This document shows positions 16,768-24,335 of a stretch of 39,298 bases of DNA, in pieces. This stretch comes from JBFJVD01 sp041624375 (GTDB lineage: Bacteria; Chloroflexota; Anaerolineae; Anaerolineales; E44-bin32). Positions within the stretch are counted from its first letter, which is position 1. Each line of letters starts with the position of its first letter. Location of the stretch: assembly GCA_041624375.1 (NCBI GenBank), contig JBFJVD010000004.1, positions 1 through 39,298 of the forward strand, given 5' to 3'. A program made the translations under genes and the position numbers. The notes below the pieces were generated by a model. That model saw only the letters and a program-made list of their open reading frames with translations, had not been told where the DNA came from and made no database searches.

Positions 16768-16786
16768 GGGCCCGATCGCCGGGCCC
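16768..16786 (-). terminator. Short GC hairpin at the end of the NTF2-like gene
   Basis: GGGCCCG-ATCGC-CGGGCCC directly abuts the stop codon of the NTF2-like gene. The 7-bp stem is GC-only but no T-run follows on the minus strand, so termination is uncertain. Confidence 0.3.
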
Positions 16787-17245
16787 TCAGAAGCCGACGC
16801 CCGGCAGCATGCCGCGGTCGAACCAGATTCGCTCGCCGCTGAAGAGACCCCGATCCGGATCCCACGGGAAATAGATGATCACTTCAAGCCGCAGCTCCTT
16901 CCCCGTCGGCTCGAGACCGCCCCACGCGGCGGTGTGGGTGCCTGTGAGATTCGCCACCTCGATCACCCCTTGTGGCCCGATCACGATCTCAGTGAGGTCG
17001 AACACGACATCGGGAAAGGCTCCCAGAAGGCCAGTGTAGAACGCCCGCGCACCTTCATGCCCTTGCCATTTTTCACCCGTGGGGACAAGCTCATAGACAC
17101 AATCTGGTGTCAGAGTGGAGATCAGACCCTCAATGTCCCGGCCGTCTTCCGCTTTCGAATGCTTGATCCACAGCCGCCGGACCCGCCGGTACTCTTCCGG
17201 CGAAAAGCTCCGGGTCAGCCGTTCGCGGATACTGCTCGGAGTCAT
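16787..17245 (-). CDS. NTF2/SnoaL-like polyketide cyclase-family protein
   Basis: A 152-residue protein with the cone-shaped alpha+beta NTF2/SnoaL layout: an N-terminal helical part (SPEEYRRVRRLWIKHSKAEDGRD), the LISTLTPDCVYELVPTGEKWQGHEGARAFYTGLLGAFPDV block typical of SnoaL-like proteins, then long strands (VIEVANLTGTHTAAWGGLEPTGKELRLEVIIYF). The family contains enzymes and non-enzymatic binders of small hydrophobic molecules. The ATG at 17245 follows GGGAGGTGA. The gene follows, on the same strand, an unrecognised gene and a cupin gene, and the three may share a transcript. No specific reaction can be assigned. Confidence 0.82.
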   Translation of the reverse strand: MTPSSIRERLTRSFSPEEYRRVRRLWIKHSKAEDGRDIEGLISTLTPDCVYELVPTGEKWQGHEGARAFYTGLLGAFPDVVFDLTEIVIGPQGVIEVANLTGTHTAAWGGLEPTGKELRLEVIIYFPWDPDRGLFSGERIWFDRGMLPGVGF

Positions 17246-17296
17246 CGGAGAGTCACCTCCCGGGAGGTAGACGAAGGCGAAAGCGACGGCCGGCTG

Positions 17297-17818
17297 TCAA
17301 TCCGGCTCCATGGACTCAAGCCAGGCAAAGAACTCCGGTAGTTCGGGCTTGAGCGCGGCGGCAATCACACCGTTGTCCGCGCGCCAGTGCTGGTAGGCGC
17401 GGTGCGCCGCTGCGGCTGCGCGGCCAGATGTTCCGGCGCGCAGCCAGCCGGCCCAGGGGTCTTGATCCGAGGAAGAGCGCAGCTCCTCCGGGCCAACCGG
17501 TCGGACGCCCTGAATGCCAATGGGCTCGATCATGTTCCGGAGCACCCGCAGCGCAATCGCCTGCGGCTTTCCGAATAGATGCTGTACCTCGGCCCAGGGC
17601 GCCGCAACCCGAACGCCATCCACGAGGCCTCCGGCGACATCGAACCCGGTTGCATAGGCATAGACGCGGACAATCCCGCGGGGCGGCATGTCGGCTGGAA
17701 GAGGCGGAGTGATGGCCATCGACCAGTGAACTGCCGCGAACTCTTGTCCGGGTTGAGACGCAGGAGCCTGCAGGGATTCCCAGGCTTCGTCGAGCTGTTT
17801 GCGCCAGCCGAGGGGCAT
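17297..17818 (-). CDS. Hypothetical protein, 173 residues
   Basis: I do not recognise this protein. The ATG at 17818 is the first start in the frame but has no clear ribosome site. The chain has no signal peptide or membrane segment and no cysteine. It shows a central strand-rich part (GIVRVYAYATGFDVAGGLVDGVRVAAPWAEV) and an alanine- and tryptophan-rich C-terminal helical part (AAAAAHRAYQHWRADNGVIAA, LPEFFAWLESME). It lies 44 bases downstream of the cupin gene and 51 bases upstream of the NTF2-like gene, same strand. The codon pattern looks coding, and the gene spacing supports a real gene. Confidence 0.62.
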   Translation of the reverse strand: MPLGWRKQLDEAWESLQAPASQPGQEFAAVHWSMAITPPLPADMPPRGIVRVYAYATGFDVAGGLVDGVRVAAPWAEVQHLFGKPQAIALRVLRNMIEPIGIQGVRPVGPEELRSSSDQDPWAGWLRAGTSGRAAAAAHRAYQHWRADNGVIAAALKPELPEFFAWLESMEPD

Positions 17819-17862
17819 GAATCAGCGTGGTCTTCCGACGGCGTGTCCGCGGAACGCGAAAC

Positions 17863-18300
17863 TCAGGACTCTTGATTCGGGTCGTAAGGGATGATTTTGT
17901 CCCATTCATCCGCGCTCGATCGGGCAACAAAGGCGACCACCGGCTCGGTGTCGCTCATGTTGTAGACCTCATGCGGCACTCCGGGCTCAATGAAGATGAA
18001 ATCCCCGGCTTCGTTCTCGAGCTCGTGCTTCAGCCCCGGCCCGAAGGCGTGCTTCACGCGACCTTCGACGATGTAGAGCATGACCTCGAAGCCGTCATGG
18101 ATGTGAGCATATGCGACCCCGCCCGGAGGGACGGTGGCCACATTGATGGAGAGGTCTTTGGAGCCCACGTTCTTGGCCGACATCCCGAGCTTGTAATGGA
18201 TACCGTTCCAGCTCCGATTGCCGCCCCCACCGCGGATCACGGTGATGCCATCATGCCGTTCTACTTGCTGCTGCATTTCCTCAACGCTAGGTTCTGCCAT
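17863..18300 (-). CDS. Cupin-domain protein
   Basis: A single-cupin protein of 145 residues. Metal-binding motif 1 is His66, His68 and Glu72 (AHIHDGFEVMLYIVEG) and motif 2 gives His110 (PGVPHEVYN), the full set needed for an iron, manganese or zinc site. Cupins of this size are dioxygenases, isomerases or small-molecule sensors. The ATG at 18300 has GGGGAGGG five bases upstream. It appears to be the first gene of a three-gene set with the unknown and NTF2-like genes. Substrate unknown. Confidence 0.9.
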   Translation of the reverse strand: MAEPSVEEMQQQVERHDGITVIRGGGGNRSWNGIHYKLGMSAKNVGSKDLSINVATVPPGGVAYAHIHDGFEVMLYIVEGRVKHAFGPGLKHELENEAGDFIFIEPGVPHEVYNMSDTEPVVAFVARSSADEWDKIIPYDPNQES

Positions 18301-18335
18301 CGATCCCTCCCCTTGGCGTTAGACCGTTCGCAGCC

Positions 18336-18341
18336 ATCATA
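18336..18341 (-). promoter_or_regulatory. Putative -10 box for the cupin gene
   Basis: TATGAT on the minus strand (five of six consensus bases) lies 35 bases before the cupin ATG. There is no good -35, so the call is weak; it fits the position just downstream of the nrdJ terminator. Confidence 0.25.
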
Positions 18342-18396
18342 ACCCAGCCTCCTACGATCAGACCTGGTGAACTACGCTTCCGACGCAGTCAAAACC

Positions 18397-18423
18397 AACG
18401 GGGAGCCTGTCCGGCTCCCCGTT
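18397..18423 (-). terminator. nrdJ: Terminator after nrdJ
   Basis: On the minus strand AACGGGGAGCC pairs perfectly with GGCTCCCCGTT (11 bp, 5-base loop), followed by GGTTTTGACTG. It starts 32 bases after the nrdJ stop and separates the nrd pair from the cupin gene group. Confidence 0.75.
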
Positions 18424-18455
18424 CCTGGAACATCGAGTTTTCGCCAAACGGCCGA

Positions 18456-20966
18456 TCAGCATTCGCTGTAGCCGCAGGAGTAGCACTTGCGGCAGCCCTC
18501 CTCGTTGACCAGCGCCGCGTCACCGCAGTCCGGACAAAGGTCGCCGACCGATTCTGGGTTCGGCTGGACCTCGCCCTCAATAGGCATGCTGAGTTGGGCC
18601 AGGTCGGGGCTGACCTCAACCCTCTCGAATTCGGGGGTCTCGCCCAGGTAATCCGCCAACGCTTGCGCCACCCCATCCGGGAGCGAGAGAACCCGGTTCG
18701 GACCGAAGCCGAGCGGCCGCCCGCCACCGATCCCGGCGAGCTGGCGGACAACCTCAGCCATACGGTCGCGTGGGCTGACCGGTGAAGCCAGCCGCAGCAC
18801 GTAGGAGATTAACCGGCCGATCGCCTCGGAGATCGCCGCCGTTTCCGATCCAGCTTTGGCGGTCGTAATGAAGACTTCAAATGGCTGTCCGCCGCCGTTC
18901 TGATTGATGGTTACGAAAGCCTTGCCAAGCGGGGTCCCCACCTGGTAGGTGCAGCCATCGACCCGCTTCGGGCGGGGCTTCTTGCGCTCGGCCCACATCG
19001 AGATCTGGCCTGCTTCCTCCGACTCCGATGCTTCCTTTTCGGCAGCCGTCGCATGGGTCTCGAGAACGACTTTCTGCCTCGAGCCGGTGACATACACGGT
19101 CAGCCCCTTGCAGCCCAGTTCCCAGGCGAGCTGGTAAGCGCGGGCGACATCATCTTCCGTTGCGTCCGCAGGGAAATTGCAGGTCTTGCTGAGGCTGTTA
19201 TCCACGAAAGCCTGCATGGCGGCTTGCATGCGCACATGCTCTTCGGCGGTGATGTCGTGGGAAACAGCGAAAATCTGTCGGACAGACTGCGGGATCGCTT
19301 CGATTCCCTGGCAGGTGCCGCGTTCCATCATCTGGGCAACGATCTCTTGACGCGCCTCCTCATTCAACCCGGCGTCAATGAGGGCTCGCTCGAACATCGG
19401 GCTTGTATACGTGAGCCGAAGATCCTGACCGTTGTCGTTTACGTGCCGGGTGTAGGCCAGGGCGAACACGGGCTCGCAACCATAGCCTTCGCAGCCGGCC
19501 ACCGTGGCGATCGTGCCCGTCGGCGCGATCGTTGTCTGGGCCGCGTTCCGGATTCCGTACGCCTTGATCCCTTCCAGGATGCCATCCCAATCCAGCTCGG
19601 GACGGCCCCAATCACGCTCGTAAGGAGAGAGCGGAATAGGCGGGGTCCAGGTGAGATCCTCCGGATCGTACAGGCTGCCCTCGATCGCAGGGAAAGCGCC
19701 TTTCTCACGGGCAAGCGCCACGCTGGTCCGCATGGCGTGGTAGCGGACGAACTCCATCACCTGGGCTGCAAATTCCTGCCCTTCCGGCGAGCCATAGCGC
19801 ACACCGGCGTGGTACATCAGGTCCCCCAGACCCATGATGCCCAACCCGATGCGGCGGGCGCGCAGGCCGGCCGCTTTCAGCTCAGGCACCGCCGGCACAT
19901 AGGCATTGGCGGTGACCACGTCATCGAGGAACCGGGTGCTCAGGACCACACTCTCCTCGAGCTTCTCCCAATCCACGCGGCCATCCGGGCCGAGATGTTG
20001 CGCCAGATTGACCGAGCCGAGACAGCAATTCTCATAGGGTCCGAGCCACTGCTCTCCGCATGGGTTGGTCGCTTCAAGCTTGTAGAGATGGGGCACAGGG
20101 TTGGAGCGGTTGGCGGCATCCAGGAACAGCACGCCGGGTTCACCGTTGTGGTGCGCGTACTCCACGATCAAATCGAAGAGCTCCCGCGCCCGCACTGTCT
20201 CTACGACTTCCCCGTTGTGAGGCGCGACCAGGTCAAAATCTGTGTCGTCCTTTACGGCGCGCATGAAGTCGTCGGTGATGCCGACGGAGATGTTGAAGTT
20301 GGTGATCTGGTTCTCATCGATCTTGCAGGTGATGAAATCCCGAATGTCGGGGTGCGAGACTTCCAGCACCGCCATATTGGCACCGCGTCGCGTGCCTCCC
20401 TGCGCAATCTCCCCAAAGGCCTTGTCGTAGACGCGCAGAAAGCCGACGGGGCCCGTGGCCCGGCCCATCGAAGAGCGGACAAGCGCGCCCTGATGCCGCA
20501 GCCGGCTGAAGGAGAAACCATTGCCGCCGCCGGTCTGCTGGATCAGCGCCGCGTCGCGCAGCGTTTGAAAGATCCCAGCCGAATCCCTGCCCATGTCGTC
20601 GGAAATGGGCAAGACGAAGCATGCCGCCAGCTGGCCAAGCGGCGTGCCGGCGCCGGTAAAGGTGGGCGAGTTGGGAAAAAAGCGCTTGTCGGTCAGCAAA
20701 TCATAGAACTGTTGCGCAACGGCCATCACGTCGCCGCCGGTCTCTTCTTCACCCTCGGCGACATGGTAGGCCACCCGCCAGAACATCTCCTCGATGCTCT
20801 CGCTGGGCTCACCATCCGGCCCCTTGCGCAGATAGCGCTTGCTCAAGACCGTGCGGGAGTTGTCCGTCAGCTCGACTCGGCGGGCGTCATCGGGAAGCGG
20901 CGGGCGCCCAAAAGCCTTCTCGCCAGCCCCGGAGAGTTTCGTATTACGGTCTTCGGTCTCCAACAT
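18456..20966 (-). CDS. nrdJ: Class II (B12-dependent) ribonucleotide reductase
   Basis: An 836-residue adenosylcobalamin-dependent reductase that makes deoxyribonucleotides without an oxygen-dependent subunit. The catalytic set is visible: Cys116 in AACFVLPI and Cys314 in NCCLG form the redox pair, Cys303 in NPCGE is the thiyl-radical cysteine with Asn301 and Glu305 beside it. The C-terminus is a cysteine-rich tail (CPDCGDA, GCRKCYSCGYSEC ending in the last residue) that passes electrons from thioredoxin. The ATG at 20966 follows GGGAGGCGCAACC; an open frame runs upstream but lacks a good start. nrdR, its usual repressor, is 81 bases upstream on the same strand. Confidence 0.96.
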   Translation of the reverse strand: MLETEDRNTKLSGAGEKAFGRPPLPDDARRVELTDNSRTVLSKRYLRKGPDGEPSESIEEMFWRVAYHVAEGEEETGGDVMAVAQQFYDLLTDKRFFPNSPTFTGAGTPLGQLAACFVLPISDDMGRDSAGIFQTLRDAALIQQTGGGNGFSFSRLRHQGALVRSSMGRATGPVGFLRVYDKAFGEIAQGGTRRGANMAVLEVSHPDIRDFITCKIDENQITNFNISVGITDDFMRAVKDDTDFDLVAPHNGEVVETVRARELFDLIVEYAHHNGEPGVLFLDAANRSNPVPHLYKLEATNPCGEQWLGPYENCCLGSVNLAQHLGPDGRVDWEKLEESVVLSTRFLDDVVTANAYVPAVPELKAAGLRARRIGLGIMGLGDLMYHAGVRYGSPEGQEFAAQVMEFVRYHAMRTSVALAREKGAFPAIEGSLYDPEDLTWTPPIPLSPYERDWGRPELDWDGILEGIKAYGIRNAAQTTIAPTGTIATVAGCEGYGCEPVFALAYTRHVNDNGQDLRLTYTSPMFERALIDAGLNEEARQEIVAQMMERGTCQGIEAIPQSVRQIFAVSHDITAEEHVRMQAAMQAFVDNSLSKTCNFPADATEDDVARAYQLAWELGCKGLTVYVTGSRQKVVLETHATAAEKEASESEEAGQISMWAERKKPRPKRVDGCTYQVGTPLGKAFVTINQNGGGQPFEVFITTAKAGSETAAISEAIGRLISYVLRLASPVSPRDRMAEVVRQLAGIGGGRPLGFGPNRVLSLPDGVAQALADYLGETPEFERVEVSPDLAQLSMPIEGEVQPNPESVGDLCPDCGDAALVNEEGCRKCYSCGYSEC

Positions 20967-21003
20967 GGTTGCGCCTCCCTCTCCCTGAATGCTACAGACA
21001 CAG

Positions 21004-21052
21004 ACTGAGTCACGCGATCCAGCTACCCCAAGCAACGTGCGCGTGACTCAGT
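21004..21052. repeat. Perfect 13-bp inverted repeat between nrdR and nrdJ
   Basis: ACTGAGTCACGCG (21004-21016) and CGCGTGACTCAGT (21040-21052) are exact reverse complements separated by 23 bases. The right arm covers the nrdR stop codon; the left arm ends 38 bases before the nrdJ start. It could form a strong RNA hairpin in the nrdR-nrdJ message or be a DNA-binding dyad. Confidence 0.8.
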
Positions 21053-21497
21053 TTTGAAGCAGTTGATCGATTTCGTCCCGGATCGACCTCAGATCGTCGA
21101 GACCGAGATAGACGATGGCGTAGCGAATATAGGCGACCTGATCCAGCTCCTTCAACCCGGCGATGACCATGTCGCCAACGATCCGTGAGGAGACCTCAGG
21201 TTTGCCGATCGCCTGCAGCCTCGATTCGATCTCACCCACCAGGCGATCGATATCGGCAGCCGAGACCGGCCGTTTGGCACAGGAGATCCGTATCCCGCGG
21301 ATCAGCTTCTCCCGATCGAACTCTTCCCGGGTTCCGTCTTCTTTGACGATCAGTGGTGTGGAGAGGACGGCTCGTTCGTAGGTGGTGAAGCGCTCCCGGC
21401 AGTGCTGGCACTCCCGGCGTCGACGAACGCCTCCACGTGCATCGTGGGAGGTGTCGATCACCCGGGTTTTCTCGCTCTCGCAGTACGGACAGCGCAT
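21048..21497 (-). CDS. nrdR: Transcriptional repressor NrdR
   Basis: A 149-residue repressor of ribonucleotide reductase genes that senses ATP/dATP. The N-terminal zinc ribbon uses Cys3, Cys6 (CPYC), Cys30 and Cys33 (CQHC), with the DNA-binding basic stretch RRRREC. An ATP-cone domain follows (residues ~48-138, VKEDGTREEFDREKLIRGI). The frame is open upstream, but the ATG at 21497 gives the family's exact N-terminus MRCPYC. It lies immediately upstream of nrdJ, its likely target, in the same direction, so the pair is probably autoregulated. Confidence 0.96.
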   Translation of the reverse strand: MRCPYCESEKTRVIDTSHDARGGVRRRRECQHCRERFTTYERAVLSTPLIVKEDGTREEFDREKLIRGIRISCAKRPVSAADIDRLVGEIESRLQAIGKPEVSSRIVGDMVIAGLKELDQVAYIRYAIVYLGLDDLRSIRDEIDQLLQN

Positions 21498-21531
21498 ACG
21501 GGCGCCCTGACTCGAACGAATTTTCCACGCC

Positions 21532-21568
21532 AGATGTAGGGGGCATGTCGATCTCATCCCCAACATCT
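21532..21568. repeat. Imperfect dyad in the nrdR leader
   Basis: AGATGTAGGGG (21532-21542) and CCCCAACATCT (21558-21568) are reverse complements with one mismatch, 15 bases apart. The dyad lies 35-71 bases upstream of the nrdR ATG and just downstream of the promoter candidate, so it would be in the mRNA leader or be an operator. Confidence 0.45.
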
Positions 21569-21585
21569 TTGGTAAACAGGGCCAA

Positions 21586-21614
21586 ATTCTAGCAAAGCTG
21601 AAAACGCGGCGCAA
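21586..21614 (-). promoter_or_regulatory. nrdR: Putative nrdR-nrdJ promoter
   Basis: On the minus strand TTGCGC (21614-21609, four of six to the -35) and TAGAAT (21591-21586, five of six to the -10) are exactly 17 bases apart. Transcription would start near 21579, about 80 bases before the nrdR start, and include the dyad at 21532-21568. Confidence 0.5.
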
Positions 21615-21749
21615 GTCTTGAGGCCACCGTTTGTCTTAAAGTATTGGCGATTCGGGCTCCTCAGGCAGGCGCCGAAAAGTTTGCCGGCATGCTGGCCCCG
21701 AGCCCGGACCCTAGCCGCTCCCCGCGCATGCTTCGCCATGAAAGACGGC

Positions 21750-21785
21750 AGACCGGCGCCGGGAGGAGGAGTCCGGCGTCGGTCT
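21750..21785 (-). terminator. Long hairpin downstream of ftsZ
   Basis: AGACCGGCGCCGG pairs with CCGGCGTCGGTCT over 13 positions with one G-U wobble, around a 10-base loop. On the minus strand it is followed by TGCCGTCTTTCATG. It lies about 110 bases after the ftsZ stop and is the likely end of the dcw transcript. Confidence 0.45.
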
Positions 21786-21865
21786 ACCTTTAAGGGTGCA
21801 GATGTGGAGCCGGCTGCCCGCGTCGCAGCGACTCCAGGAACGATCGAATGAACCCAGCCGCGCAA

Positions 21866-21883
21866 GCGCCGGAAGGCCGGCGC
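21866..21883 (-). terminator. Short hairpin immediately after ftsZ
   Basis: GCGCCGG-AAGG-CCGGCGC, a 7-bp GC-only stem with a tetraloop, 12 bases after the ftsZ stop. There is no T-run, so it may be an mRNA 3' stabiliser or a weak terminator. Confidence 0.35.
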
Positions 21884-21895
21884 CTCGCGCGCTGC

Positions 21896-22999
21896 CTAGC
21901 GACGGCGCAGGAAGGCCGGAATGTCCAGATCGTTCAAATCGAACGTCTGAGGCTGGAAGCTTTCCACCAGCGCTTCCGCTTTCGCCCCCGCCTCTTTCGG
22001 CGCAGATACTCGTGAGGCCGCTGTGCGTCGTGCCGGCCGCCGGGTCGGCGTGCCTTCGAAGCCGGTGGCGATCACCGTCACCCGCAGCTCGTCGCCCAAG
22101 TTCGGGTCGATCACCGCACCGAAGATCAGGTTCACATCCGGATGCGCGGTTTCCTTAATGATCGCCGCCGCCTGGTTGACTTCGAACAGGCTCAGGTCGG
22201 ATCCGCCGGTGACGTTGAACAGAATGCCACGCGCGCCGTCGATCGTGATGTCGAGCAGCTGGCTCGAGATGGCCTGCTCAGCCGCGATCGCCGCCCGGTC
22301 TTCGCCGGAGGCGCGCCCAACTGCCATCAAGGCCGCCCCACCCTCCGACATGATGGTCTTCACGTCGGCAAAGTCGAGGTTGATCAAGCCGGGGACGGTG
22401 ATCAGCTCACTGATGCCCTGGATGCCCTGGCGCAGGACGTCGTCGGCCAGTTTGAAGGCATCCTGCAGGCTGGCGCGCTTGTCGGCGATTTGCAGCAGCC
22501 GGTCGTTCGGGATCACGATCAGCGTGTCTACGTGCTCCTTCAGCTTGCTGATGCCGCCCTCTGCCGCCTCGGCGCGCTTGGCCCCTTCGAAGGTGAACGG
22601 GCGGGTGACGACGCCGATCGTCAGTGCGCCGACTTCCTTGGCGATCTGCGCGATGACCGGCGCGGCTCCTGTGCCTGTGCCGCCGCCCATCCCTCCGGCG
22701 ATAAAGACCATGTCCGAGCCCTTGAGCACCTCGTACAGATCTTCCGCCGATTCCTCGGCCGCGTTCTGGCCGACTTCCGGCACACCACCGGCGCCGAGAC
22801 CGCGCGTCGACTTGTCGCCGATGCGCACCCTGGTGGTGGCATCGGAGAGCAGCAGGGCCTGTGCGTCCGTGTTGATGGCGACGAATTCGATCCCTGCCAA
22901 TCCCTCCTCGATCATGCGGTTGACAGCGTTGCTGCCACCGCCGCCCACACCCATAACTTTGATGCGGGCAAAGGACTCCATCTGTGGTGCTGGGTGCAT
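21896..22999 (-). CDS. ftsZ: Cell division protein FtsZ
   Basis: The bacterial tubulin homologue that polymerises into the Z-ring at midcell, 367 residues. The GTP-binding signature GGGTGTG is at 105-111, and the T7 synergy loop NLDFADV at 207-213 completes the GTPase site of the neighbouring subunit. The variable linker is short (PTRRPARRTAASRVSAPKEAG) and ends in the conserved C-terminal peptide DLNDLDIPAFLRRR, the docking site for FtsA. The ATG at 22999 has AGGAGG seven bases upstream. It is the last gene of the dcw cluster, 76 bases after ftsA, and is followed by hairpins. Confidence 0.98.
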   Translation of the reverse strand: MHPAPQMESFARIKVMGVGGGGSNAVNRMIEEGLAGIEFVAINTDAQALLLSDATTRVRIGDKSTRGLGAGGVPEVGQNAAEESAEDLYEVLKGSDMVFIAGGMGGGTGTGAAPVIAQIAKEVGALTIGVVTRPFTFEGAKRAEAAEGGISKLKEHVDTLIVIPNDRLLQIADKRASLQDAFKLADDVLRQGIQGISELITVPGLINLDFADVKTIMSEGGAALMAVGRASGEDRAAIAAEQAISSQLLDITIDGARGILFNVTGGSDLSLFEVNQAAAIIKETAHPDVNLIFGAVIDPNLGDELRVTVIATGFEGTPTRRPARRTAASRVSAPKEAGAKAEALVESFQPQTFDLNDLDIPAFLRRR

Positions 23000-23075
23000 G
23001 ACGATCCTCCTCTACAACGGATTCGTGTATCCAGCCGGGCGCCCTGCACTTTTGACGCCCGATTGCGTGTGACCC

Positions 23076-24332
23076 CTATCCGGGCAATAAGCGCTTCAAG
23101 AAATCGGTCGCGCGCGCCAGATCAAAGCGGCGCCAATTGAACGTGCCAGAGCCACCTCCATTCAACATCGTCTGTTCCTCTTGCAGCCGAGCCCACTCCA
23201 ACAAGCCCAAGCTGGCGGAGAAGGCCGGGGAGTCAAGCTGGTCGACGAGCCCTCGCAGACCTTCCGGCCGCGCCAGGCGCACCGGCAGGCGCAAGACCTC
23301 GGTCGCGACCTCCTGCATGCCCGGCAGCAGGCTGCTGCCTCCTGTGAGCACCATCCCCGCCGGGAGCAGCCCGTCATAGCCACAGCGTTTGATTTCCTGC
23401 CGGACCAGGCCGAACAGCTCCTCCACCCTGGGTTCAAGAATCGCGGCCAGATCCGCGCGCCGTACCTGCACCGGATCCACCTGGCCGAAGGGACGAATGG
23501 CGATCGACTGCTCCGGGTCGACGGCGCTCATGCGCGCATGCCCATGCCGGCGCTTCACCGATTCGGCGGTCTCCAGGGGCAGATGAAGCCCCTGCGAAAT
23601 ATCGTTGGTGAGGTGATCTCCGCCCACCGGAATGACCGCCGTGTGCCAGACAGCGCCTTCGATGTAGATGGCCAGATCGGCGGTGCCCCCACCAAGATCA
23701 CAGACGAGCGCGCCCATCTCCCGCTCGGTTTCGGTGAGCACGGTAAGGCCGGCAGCCATCGACGACAGAACCCAACCATCGACGGCCACACCGGCAGCTT
23801 CGATGCACTTCTCAAGGTTGCGGATGTTCGTCGACCCGGCAGTGACGATGTGCGCCTCAACTTCGAGACGGTAGCCGTGCATGCCCAGCGGCGACTTGAT
23901 TCCGTCCTGGCCGTCGAGCACATAGCCGCGCGGCACCACATGAATCAGGCTGCGGTTGTAGGGGATCGCCACCGAACGGGCGGCGTCCAACGCCCGCCCC
24001 ACGTCGTCCGTCGAGACCGTTCTACCGGCGACACCGGCCATCCCCTTGCTGTTCATCGACTGGATCTGGCCGCCCGAAATGCTCACCAGGGCCGACGTGA
24101 TCTCATACCCCGACGTGCGTTCGGCCTTGTCTTTGGCCTTTTCAACCGCCCGGGCGACTGCTTCCAGGTTCACCACCCCACCCTTGCGCATGCCGGCGGT
24201 TGGGGCGATCCCGACCCCGATCACCCGCATCCGTTGTTCGGGGTCCAGGTGGCCAACAGTCACGCAGACCTTGGTGGTGCCAACGTCGACGCCGACGAAG
24301 ATCGGCTCATCCGTCCCGATAATGGCTGCCAC
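23076..24332 (-). CDS. ftsA: Cell division protein FtsA
   Basis: An actin-like ATPase of 418 residues that tethers FtsZ to the membrane and recruits later division proteins. ATPase motifs: phosphate 1 VGVDVGTTKVC at the N-terminus, phosphate 2 VCDLGGGTADLAIY, and the adenosine motif LTGGSSLLPGM. The last residues (FDLARATDFLKRLLPG) form an amphipathic helix typical of the membrane-targeting tail. The start is GTG at 24332 with GAGG six bases upstream, three bases after the ftsQ stop. The order ftsQ-ftsA-ftsZ is the classical one. Confidence 0.96.
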   Translation of the reverse strand: MAAIIGTDEPIFVGVDVGTTKVCVTVGHLDPEQRMRVIGVGIAPTAGMRKGGVVNLEAVARAVEKAKDKAERTSGYEITSALVSISGGQIQSMNSKGMAGVAGRTVSTDDVGRALDAARSVAIPYNRSLIHVVPRGYVLDGQDGIKSPLGMHGYRLEVEAHIVTAGSTNIRNLEKCIEAAGVAVDGWVLSSMAAGLTVLTETEREMGALVCDLGGGTADLAIYIEGAVWHTAVIPVGGDHLTNDISQGLHLPLETAESVKRRHGHARMSAVDPEQSIAIRPFGQVDPVQVRRADLAAILEPRVEELFGLVRQEIKRCGYDGLLPAGMVLTGGSSLLPGMQEVATEVLRLPVRLARPEGLRGLVDQLDSPAFSASLGLLEWARLQEEQTMLNGGGSGTFNWRRFDLARATDFLKRLLPG

Positions 24333-24335
24333 GGC

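Larger units (their letters stand above)
21615..21895. other. Intergenic region between ftsZ and nrdR
   Basis: About 280 bases without a convincing gene, between the end of ftsZ and the nrdR promoter candidate. It holds two hairpins likely to end the dcw transcript. A short open frame on the + strand here has no ribosome site and is not called. Confidence 0.55.

Noticed and set aside
19053..21008. Long + strand open frame (651 codons) opposite nrdJ
   Set aside because: It is the antisense of a clear catalytic gene with all its motifs; high GC makes long antisense frames common. No ribosome site or domain is seen.
20967..21614. Standard NrdR boxes
   Set aside because: I looked for the A/T-rich 16-base palindrome (ACACwATATATwGTGT type) and found none; only the two GC-richer dyads reported above.
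21618..21851. Small + strand frame of 77 codons between ftsZ and nrdR
   Set aside because: No ribosome site, and it covers the terminator hairpin; composition looks random.
20967..21895. Cobalamin riboswitch upstream of nrdJ or nrdR
   Set aside because: Only 81 bases separate nrdR from nrdJ, too few for a full B12 riboswitch, and no B12-box-like GCCACTG was seen on the minus strand upstream of nrdR.
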